This document shows, piece after piece, positions 56,165-64,000 of a DNA stretch of 64,000 nt; position 1 is the first letter of the stretch, and every line of letters starts with the position of its first letter. The DNA is from Oscarella lobularis (taxonomy: Eukaryota; Porifera; Homoscleromorpha; Homosclerophorida; Oscarellidae): the NCBI RefSeq assembly GCF_947507565.1, contig NC_089186.1, forward strand, positions 2,418,001 through 2,482,000. The letters run 5' to 3'. Position numbers and translations under genes: made by a program. The notes beneath the pieces were generated by a model. It saw only the letters and a program-made list of their open reading frames with translations. It made no database searches and had not been told where the DNA came from.

Positions 56165-57489
56165 TGCATGCAGAGAGAGCGCGCGCATAACACGATTTAC
56201 GCATCTGTCTTCTCGCGACGCGCTAGGATCAGCTAGCAGGCGTATAGGTTAGGTAGGTTAGATAGGTTAGATTAGATAGGGCACCGGCGGGGCGGCACGC
56301 GTGCTGCCGTCGTCATGGAGACAAAGAGTAGAGTACAGGAATTTTATTTCAATAAAAGTCAAAAACGAACAGCCTTTCCCCTCTTCGATTTCGGGCAGTT
56401 TTTTGTAACGGGGTCTTGCCCAGGACCCCGGAGCAGTTTTTTTTGACTGGGTCGTGCTCAGGACCCCGGAGTAGCAGTTTAACGTCATGCTCAGGACGCT
56501 CTCCTAGAAAAAAAGAAAACGCGAAGCTGAAAAAAGGAAAGAAATCTAAAAGCATACCTGGCTCTTCCGCTTGCTACAGACGCGTGCCTGCTGCTGCCGT
56601 GCATAGAAATCAAGAGCAGTAGCAATAGACAAATTTGAGACACTACAGTACAGCCCTATCGTTACCTTCTGCTACTTTCCTTTGCCTCGTTGGTTGCCAC
56701 TCGTTCCGCGCAAGCGGCGCTCGCGGTTCAGGCGCACGGACCGTCATTCGTCGATACAAATAGCGTGTTAATGGTAGAGTTATTATTTTGCGCCAGAAAC
56801 GTTCCGTCCGCCTAAAACCACCGCTCCGCTAGCGCGCAACAAGCTACGGACTTGGCCTGACTCTAGAACTGAACAACTGCGGGGACTACACAAGAGCTTA
56901 CCTTCTGCTTTCTTTTTTTTGTCTTTTCTCTGGTCTTTTCTTTGTCTTTTTCTCTGGAATCGAGGGAAAGGAGGGCGCGAGCGTATTTGAGATCCGTTTT
57001 CATTCGATTTCTTGCGTCTTTCGCTCTACGAAGAGGAAAACACCGCGAGTCTTCGAAGAGGACCTTATATTCGAAGCCGCTGCAAACTCACCACGAGATC
57101 CGATCTCTACAACGTCGTTTGACCCAACGCGACGACGACGACGACGACGACGGGCGAAGAACGAAAGAGGAGATGGAATCAGAGATCTCTGATGGAATTG
57201 CACAAGAAGCACGTGCGGCGCGCGCTAGCTAGCGGTCTTACCTATCGTTGGTTGATGGGATTCTGGCTCAGCCTTTGGGTTATCCTCTCAGTGAAGAACA
57301 CCACAACGAAGGAAAAGAACGTCTTAGTATTTTGTTTTCGCTTCTGTCTGTTTCTACGCGTGTTGGTTTAAGAATATATGTCGAAATGTGTCCGGGGGAG
57401 GGGGAGATAAAGAGCAGCGGTATTCTTTAAAAATAATACTACAACGTGCACTGCTATTAAAGTCTCAGTGAATCAGTTACGGGAGAAAA

Positions 57490-57532
<43 letters not shown>

Positions 57533-57612
57533 AAAAAGGGTGTGTAGGAAGGGAGGGAGGGAGGGAGGGGTAAACAGGGGGACTTAAGTATAAGTATGTG
57601 ATGGCCAGCTTT
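56165..57612. other. Intergenic stretch without a supported gene
   Basis: No convincing coding exons on either strand. Contents: degenerate TAGGTTAGG-type repeats at 56242-56282; an imperfectly repeated CAGGACCCCGGAG at about 56430-56475; a (GAC)n run near 57128-57148 in an open frame of low-complexity Asp; a GA microsatellite; and a GGGA run at about 57550-57570. It probably holds the 3' UTR of the bZIP gene at its right end. Confidence 0.5.
57489..57528 (+). repeat. GA dinucleotide microsatellite
   Basis: About 20 uninterrupted GA units, followed by purine-rich sequence and GGGA repeats up to about 57570. Downstream of the bZIP gene. Confidence 0.9.
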
Positions 57613-59809
57613 TTACTGTTTCTGCTGTTGTAAGACGAACTGCCCGGACTTCGTCAACTCAGCCAAACTCTGAATCGATATAGTAGAAAGAGACGCCGTG
57701 CCGGAAACGGCCGGCAATTGATTGGAATTATTAATTACAATGGACGACGATGACGTCGCCGGCTGAGCGAGATTGTTGGCGAGGAGAAAAAGAGTCGAAG
57801 ACGGGGCAGCATCTTAGGAAAAAAAAACAAATAAGGAAGGGAACCAAAGGGGTCCTAGGGATATGACTTGCGGTATAAATAAGAGAGGAAAGAGACGTTT
57901 TTCTATAGGAAAGGGGGTCCTATAAATAAGGGAGATTTCTTGCTCTAAGGTCCTAGGGATATGACTTGTCGTATAAATAGACGTTTCTCTAGGAAGGAGG
58001 TCCCAGGGATTTGACTATAAATAACGATGATTTCTTTCTCTAACTAAGAAGGGAGTCCTATATGAATCTTACTTGTGGTTGTCCCCGTTACGGGGGCTGG
58101 TCCTGCCACTGTATTCGTCTGCATTTGCATTCGAATTCGCTGCTGTTGCAACGTCACTGGACAGTCCTTGTGAGCGAGGAGAAGAGATTTCAGCTGAGCA
58201 ACTTCGTTTCTCAAAAACGAAATCTCTTGCTGCAAGAAAAAAAATTGATTAATTATCACAATAATTTTTTTTATTTTTTTGTTACTGTTAGTTGCTGATT
58301 TTGCACCATCACGTCCTGCGCCTTCTTCTCGAGTCCCGTAATCCACGTTTTTCGCTTTTCGCGACATCGCGTCGCCGCCGCGCGATTTCGCTCCAAAAAG
58401 CGTCGCCGCTTCTCGTCCGGATCCATGTCCTCGCTCCGAGTCCGACTCCTCTTCCTAGAAAAAAAAATTAAAAAATCCCTTTAAAAATTAATTAGAAACA
58501 CTCACTTTGATTTTTGTCCTTCCGGCGGCGCCGCCTCCCCTTGTGACGACGACGATGACGTCATAGTTGTAGCCGTCGCCATGGTAGCTGACGTCACAGC
58601 CACCGGGGCCCCAATTTTCGATCTCGCCATCGCTTGCTCGAGAAGACTCGGATTCTGCGAAACAATATTCTTCTTCAATTGCTAAAAGAAAATAAACAAA
58701 TAAATAAATAAGAATATATAAATATATACCTGTTTGACGTTAATCACGGCGCCGTTCTGCAATCCCAGTGACGTCGTGGTTGCCGTGGACGATTTGGATA
58801 GATGATTGGGCGGCGCCGTGGCAACGGGGATCGGAATGCTTGGATTTGCGAGCGTGCGCGATGGAGCCACGGGAATGTAGACTCTTTGACTGGCTCCGGA
58901 ATCCGATTGGGGTTGACTTGGCGGAGAGGACTCGTTCCCGGATCCTGCGCCTGTTGGGATGACGTCAGATGACGTTTCGAGAACGCTGAGAGTCGTCGTT
59001 CCCTCTTCGGGATCTTTGTCCGTTTGGAGGACGACTACATCCGGGTTTTTGTCTTTGACTGGGTTCGTTACGGGGAGAGGAGGGACGGGATGAACGGGAG
59101 TCGTTGCAGCGCCATTCGTCGAGGCTCTGAAAGCCTAGAAAATACGGGACATTAAAATTAATTAAATAATTCAATTAAGAAAAATCCCGACTTAATTAAA
59201 TATTAAAATACGGGATATTGAAAGCCAAAATTAATTAAATAATTTCCCGACTTAATTAAATTATTTTTGAATTTACCTGTTCGAAGGGATTCGGTTGTTT
59301 GACTTCGTCGCCTTTGAGCGCGTCGAAGAGCCCGTATCGATCGCCGTGTTCGAGAAATCGCGTCGGTGTTGGCGTCTGATCGACTCCTATATAGCGTACA
59401 GTAGCTCTAGGTCACTTCCACGTCGGATTCCCCAAAGGGGGGCCCACCTGCGAGAAATTGATCGCGACCGGGAAACTGAAGTCCGAATTTGATTTGGTGC
59501 TTGTTTTCGTGCACTTCCAAGTGATCGGCGTTGCTGAAACGCTGAAGGAAAGACATCATAGTCGACGTTTTCGCCGCAAGCGCGCAATTCGCGTGTAATG
59601 GGACGGAGTGGAGGGGAAATTACGTGGGGAGAAAAGAACGACGGGCGCGTTTCCCATAGCGGAAGTGCGAAGGGGTCGCGATGATGTCATACTCATCTCA
59701 TTCGGGGGAATCTCGACCAATAGCGTCACTTTTCGAACGCGAGGGGCCTGCCTCTTACCTGCGTACAGCCGGAGAACGAGCAGGCGAACGGTTTGTCTTC
59801 GTCGCTCAT
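57613..59809 (-). CDS. ATF2: bZIP transcription factor of the ATF2/ATF7/CREB5 family
   Basis: Stress-responsive activator that binds CRE/AP-1-like DNA as a dimer. Start at 59809: MSDEDKPFACSFSGCTQ (exon to 59759), then RFSNADHLEVHENKH, completing the N-terminal C2H2 finger. The next exon has DQTPTPTRFLEHG, the conserved TPTPT phosphoacceptor site used by JNK/p38 in ATF2, then KQPNPFEQ. A long Ser/Thr/Pro-rich middle follows. The basic region (EKRRRFLERNRAAATRCREK, about 58430-58340) is followed by a leucine zipper with ISFLRNEVAQLKSLLLAHK and the family signature DCPVT. The C-terminus is Gln/Ser-rich and ends VLQQQKQ at 57613. About eight exons, complete. It represents the single pre-duplication ancestor type of ATF2, ATF7 and CREB5, so the symbol is approximate. 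Confidence 0.9.
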
Positions 59810-60000
59810 CGAGAAATCGCGGGGAAACGCGCGCGCAAGCAAAAGGCGACAAACTGTTGCAAAAAATTAGTTTTCTGCGATTCTGTCGAGCGATGTCGAT
59901 TGGCGGGGACGAAGCGCAGTCGTTGGTAACCAGTCGCGTGTCGAGAAAAGTCGGGGAAAACGATAGAGGTTCACGATCGATCGAACGGCTGTGCGAGGAA

Positions 60001-60008
60001 TGACGTCA
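60001..60008. promoter_or_regulatory. Perfect cAMP-response element in the bZIP/FAIM divergent promoter
   Basis: TGACGTCA, the palindromic CRE bound by ATF2/CREB-family dimers. It lies 191 bp upstream of the bZIP start and 116 bp upstream of the FAIM start. A half-match (AGACGTCA) lies at 60031. Autoregulation and co-regulation of FAIM are inferences. Confidence 0.5.
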
Positions 60009-60124
60009 TTAGGAAAGTCCCCCGTAACTAAGACGTCATCGATGCGCGCGCGCCAGTCGAAAGTGTCGATTCGAACTCGCACCCCTTAGGAACCCGTTGA
60101 CTGTTTACACAAACTAAAGAGAAA

Positions 60125-60755
60125 ATGGCAAATCCCGGCGATTTCACGGCTACGTGGACGGTGCCGCTGTCCGACGGCGTTCATAAAGTCCAATTCGAGC
60201 ACGGCACGACGTCAGGAAAGCGCGTAATAATCGTAGATGGCGTCGAAGTTTTCCGAAAAAACTGGATGTTTCGTCTCGTCGGAAAAGAGAGCTTTCAAGT
60301 GGGAACCAAACGCGCTTTCGTCAAAATCGACGCGGCCGGCTTCGTGTACGAGTACACGCTCAACGTCGACGGTAAGACGCTGAAGAAATTCGTCGAAAAT
60401 CGACGAAAAACGACGAAGACGTGGCTACCCAGTCTCGCCGGCGAACATCATCGCGTTGTCTTGGAAAAAGACACGCTCGACGTCTTCGTCGACGGGCAAC
60501 CCGTCGAAACGGCTGTAAGAGAAATAAAAAATTCGACGCGGCGGCGGGGCGCGCGCGCGCTAGACTAACTAATCTAATTAGGGCGAATTCATTGACGACG
60601 GAACGGAAACTCACTTCACGATTCAAAACGAGAACGGTAGTAGTTACTCGTGCGTAATAAAGGCGTTTAGTTCCGGAAAAAAGAAGCAGGGAATTCTACA
60701 CAGTCTCCTAGTCGCCGGACAAGAAATTCCTTTCATAGAAGAAGGAGACGAATAA
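60125..60755 (+). CDS. FAIM: Fas apoptotic inhibitory molecule 1
   Basis: Small cytosolic all-beta protein that in vertebrates protects against death-receptor apoptosis and protein aggregation. Two exons, 60125-60514 and 60582-60755, joined at ETA/GEFIDDGTETHF. Signatures are LSDGVHKVQFEHGTTSGKRV, WMFRLVGKESF, GFVYEYTLNVDGK, WLPSLAGEHHRVVLEKD and the C-terminal SSGKKKQGILHSLLV. Length (about 187 residues) fits FAIM1, and the N-terminus has the usual xWxVxLSDGVHKxxFEHGTTSG order. Divergent from the bZIP gene (315 bp) and convergent with CDK5RAP3 (17 bp between stops). The intron contains a short GC alternation. Confidence 0.95.
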
Positions 60756-60772
60756 AGAACACCCGTATACTT

Positions 60773-63141
60773 CTATATAGAATTTATTTCGCCCATAATG
60801 TTGACAATTCGGTTGTTATAACGCTTAGAAAGGGATTGTTCGAGCTAGAGACATTGTAGCTACACCTAAGTAATGATACGGGATTTTGTTCTTACTTGTT
60901 TTTGAAGTTCCTTGGTCTTTTGCCTCATTGCTTCGAGTTTCGGTTCCAAATCGGCTTGTTCTCGGGCTGCGGCGGCGGCGCGATCTTTCGCCGCTTGAAG
61001 CGCCGTTTCCATTTTATTGGCAAGTGTCAATTTGTGTGTGAGGGAGTCAGCAAGTCGATCAATGTAGCTATACACAAAATAAATCGATTTTACCGCGCGC
61101 TAGTCTATTTCTTACGTCTGCGAGTTCTTGATCATGAACAGATGCTGCATTCTCGATGACGTCAGAGTTTGCAAAACCGCGGCAACCTTAGATCGCATCC
61201 CGGATATCGAATCGGCTGTCTGGAGTTGTAGCAACTCAGAAGCTGATTGAAACTAAATAAATAAAAGAACACGTGCTTTTGGAAAATTTTTCTATATGTC
61301 TACTAACAAGATTAGTTGAAACTATGCTCGGTTCTTCGTCTAGTTCCTTGAGTCGTTGACTGAAAAACGTTTCTAACTGTAGGCCAAAAAATTGCCAAAT
61401 AATCTCAAGGGATTAGAAGGGGGAGCCTACTTCAAGTAATTCATCGACTAAGTGGCCTCTTGTCTGTGTATAAGCGATAACGCTTTCGGCATCGTCACCA
61501 GTTACAAGTATGCCGTCATCTATTTTGGGGGATTTTTCTATGCGTGCGCGTTGCTATGGCGTATTGTTTACCTTCACGTGACCCGGCACTTTCTACTTGA
61601 ATCTCACCGTTTCCCCAATCGATTTCACCTTGCGCTTCTTGCTCGTCGTCCCCAAAGTCAATTCCACCTACGTCTAGATCCACGCCCCCAGCCACCTTTA
61701 TAAACCCACTCTATGTACCAAGACTATGCGTTTCTTTTATTAGAACCTCGATTTCTTTAGCTATGTCTGCGCAATTGATATCGGCGTCGCCGAAATCAAT
61801 AGCCTCGCTATCTCCCCAACTAATCTAGAGGCCAAGCGCGCTTCAAAAAATAAATGTAATTATTGTGTGGCTACGTATTTACATTCCCGGATTGCTCTTC
61901 CTCTTCCATTGTCGCCTGAATCACGGGAGCTAGCACCTATATAAAAATTAATAGGTAATTAATTAATTAGTACAACCTACCTTGTCCGGGATTTTTCCGG
62001 TTTTCCATTGATAGACAGTTGCGTTGCCATGCGACTGAATAAACTTAATCATTAGTAGGATTTCACTTTCAGAAGCACTACAGTAGAATCAAGGGATATG
62101 ACGTCACATTAAATACTATTTAATTAATCTCCAACCTGGGTGCAATGAATAGAACAAATTCCTCATAATATTTGACACATTGCTCGAGTTCCTTTATCCC
62201 ACAGCAAACCGACTCATACACAGACGGAAGTTCATCAACCAATTTTTTCAATTCACGTTTGACGTCATTTCCCTAAAATTATTATGTCAATTAGCCCCTT
62301 TCCTAATTATTAATTAAATGCCTCTATTTTCAATTCCTTGCACAACGCCGAAAATTTCTTTCTCAGCTGAACGGCATTGGCTGCGCATTCCGACTCTTTT
62401 CTACTGCACTCCTAAATCCCACTCATGACGTCATAATTATATGTATGCTATAATAAATATCCTACCCTTTGAATTTGCTGACAGCGACCAATTTGGCGTT
62501 TCGTAGCCGGAATTTCATAGTTCACATTTCGAGCGAGCATGCTAGCTGATTCAGCTACAAGAAAAAAATCAATAAATTAAATCAATTATTATTATCTAAC
62601 CAAGGAACATGGAATCTTTTTCATATAGCCGTAGCACCTCTTTCCAATCCTACGCCTAGTCTGAGAGTTTCGCTAAGAAATTAATCACTCAATTACCTTC
62701 ATTCTTTTCGACGAATATTGCCCGAAAAAATTTTTCGTATCCGCTTCCGAGACTTTGAGCAAATCGACGATTCGCAAGCAGTGAAAATAATTGATATCTA
62801 CGCTCAAATAATTTAATTTCACCGTCACCATGGCAACCGTACAAGATCCCCGTAAGAGAAGAGTCATTTCTTCGACTGGGGGCATATCTTGGACTGCAGC
62901 GCTGATTTTCTCGCGTACGGCGTATGCTTTCGATTGCCAGCCGGTCGTGCAGTGCTTGCGATCGATCAGCCAATCTGAATTGGTCGATTTCGCGGCTGAT
63001 TTTTCGCGTTTTCGCGTCTTACCTAGAAGTTTGTTGTAATGGATGTCGATTGGCAGCGATTCCGGATCGAAACCCTCGCTCGTGGTCTATGAGAGTGGAT
63101 TTAGCGTTGCTGGACGAGGGTACAAGGACGAGAACCTCCAT
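60773..63141 (-). CDS. CDK5RAP3: CDK5 regulatory subunit-associated protein 3 (C53/LZAP)
   Basis: Adaptor of the UFL1-DDRGK1 UFM1 ligase, acting in ribosome UFMylation and ER-phagy. Start proposed at 63141: an exon of two codons (ME), a 48-base intron, then TTSEGFDPESLPIDIHYNKL. Motifs in order are DWLIDRKHCTTGWQSKAYAV, REKISAAVQDMP, GSYINYFHCLRIVDLLK, NFFGQYSSKRMK, NVNYEIPATKRQI, a central acidic region, and a C-terminal coiled coil with KTKELQKQ. The last exon has SLSKRYNNRIVNIMG and stops at 60773. The acidic region shows shuffled ATG8/UFM1-interacting motifs: ISWGD and IDFGD (about 61790-61900), IDFGDD and IDWGN (about 61615-61665). The mini-exon start is the least certain part. Confidence 0.9.
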
Positions 63142-63581
63142 TTTCGTGGACTTCTGGCGCCGATGTCCCGTAATGTAGCGCGCGCACTAGGGACTCGTTT
63201 TGTGCAAGAAACTTCCAGACGGTTTTCGTGCGTTCGAAACCACACAATAGAATTATCTTACCTACGCAAAAGAAGTTCGTCATTCGACTAGTATGAGCCA
63301 GTCGAGACCGGATTTGCGGACTCGTAGCCACGCCCCTTTTGCATCAATGGGTTTCTCTCACTTAGCTAGGCGTGCAGTACACAGAACGAGGGGTCAAGAG
63401 GTCAGAGAAGTAGGAAATTCCTCTAGGTTAGATAAACAACGAAAATTAGAGGCAAACGAGAAGAGATGGAACCGAGTAGCGTGACCGGAAGTGACGCGGT
63501 CACGTTGCACTCTTCAAAATAAAGCACAAGTGTGGGGGTTAGCCTGAACAGTGTCAGTTCGGCAGCCGGTCCGGAAAGGTT
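63142..63581. other. Divergent intergenic region
   Basis: Lies between the CDK5RAP3 start (minus) and the start of the next gene (plus). It should hold both promoters. A 63-codon open frame at 63293-63484 has no supporting features. No specific regulatory motif was recognised. Confidence 0.4.
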
Positions 63582-64000
63582 ATGAGCAAGGGAAATAGCA
63601 GTTGTTTGGGCCTAAATCCGATGTCCTGTTTTACGACACCGTTCGTCTGCAGGAATTTGTACGGAAACGGAAAGACAAACGGGCGGCACGGTAGGGAATC
63701 GAGCGAACTCCTACAAAAACGATCGGATTACGTTTTTGATCTGCAGAAGCGGCGTTAGCAGCTGCAATTGCAGCGGCGGCATTCCGGAAACGAAAGACCG
63801 CGATTTCGGACCCGCAACCCCTCACCAAAAAAACCCAAGTGCGCACGCGTAATCACGCCTACCCAATAAAACTATTTAAACCCCCGCAGATGGCTAGCCA
63901 GTCAGGATGGTCCCTCGACGACCTAGACGACGTAACGCTCGCCGCAGAACTAAGCGAAGCAGTCGAAAACCTCGGCTCAGACATCCAAGGCGCCTATAAC
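63582..64000 (+). CDS. 5' part of an unrecognised gene (continues past window)
   Basis: The ATG at 63582 opens MSKGNSSCLGLNPMSCFTTP to 63690. A 56-base intron (GTAGGG to CTGCAG) joins in phase to an exon from 63747 that stays open to the window end. That exon begins with an alanine-rich stretch (AALAAAIAAAAFRKRK), then LTKKTQVRTRNHAYPIKLF, then ASQSGWSLDDLDDVTLAAEL. An alternative is a first or later exon beginning at 63890, after the strong acceptor CCCCCGCAG, with its own ATG. No domain was recognised. The acidic SLDDLDD stretch and predicted helix give no function. Confidence 0.5.

Noticed and set aside
56242-56282. TAGGTTAGG-like repeats as an interstitial telomere tract
   Set aside because: Only a few degenerate units, not a clean TTAGGG or TTAGG array.
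56942-57232. 96-codon plus-strand frame with an Asp run
   Set aside because: Low complexity, GAC triplet expansion, no splice or domain support.
63293-63484. 63-codon open frame between CDK5RAP3 and the last gene
   Set aside because: No domain, biased Arg-rich composition, located in an expected promoter or leader.

Overview
The window is eukaryotic genomic DNA with a compact, intron-rich layout. Introns are mostly 45-120 bp, intergenic gaps are short, and divergent and convergent gene pairs are common. The gene set (axonemal dynein heavy chain, IFT54, POFUT2, FAIM, an ATF2/ATF7-type bZIP factor, CDK5RAP3, COPZ, cytosolic HSP70) points to an early-branching, ciliated metazoan. A homoscleromorph sponge such as Oscarella fits best. 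That placement is inference; no ribosomal or mitochondrial marker is present.

Left part (1-28.6 kb): a cluster of six paralogous membrane-protein genes, called Z, A, B, C, D and E here. Z is on the minus strand and runs off the left edge. A-E are on the plus strand. Each encodes a signal peptide, a long N-glycosylated ectodomain of repeated beta-helix-like coils, a cysteine motif of the form GxLCGxC, and a multi-pass membrane domain with a short cytosolic tail. B-C and D-E are two copies of a roughly 10.1-kb segment. Relics of an A-type gene lie between B and C and between D and E. A broken 5' piece of HSP70 marks the C/D junction. First exons and membrane exons have different histories, so the genes are mosaics. 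The function is unknown. A cell-surface recognition or adhesion role, possibly allorecognition, is a hypothesis.

Middle (28.6-37.7 kb): a second, younger tandem duplication of about 3.5 kb carrying HSP70 and the 3' half of COPZ. HSP70-1 is intact, with two three-unit heat-shock elements and a C-terminal EEVD. HSP70-2 has lost the heat-shock elements, has altered catalytic-cleft residues, has an 18-residue lid deletion and lacks EEVD. COPZ exists as a complete gene (minus strand) that shares a 40-bp divergent promoter with POFUT2, and as a truncated, frameshifted copy between the HSP70 genes.

Right part (37.7-64 kb): IFT54/TRAF3IP1 (minus) and a complete DNAH7-like inner-arm dynein heavy chain (plus, about 15.5 kb) form a divergent ciliary pair around a 261-bp promoter. 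A possible 95-residue two-exon gene follows. Next come an ATF2/ATF7/CREB5-type factor (minus) and FAIM (plus), divergent around a promoter containing a perfect CRE. CDK5RAP3 (minus) converges on FAIM with 17 bp between the stops. The 5' part of an unrecognised gene reaches the right edge.
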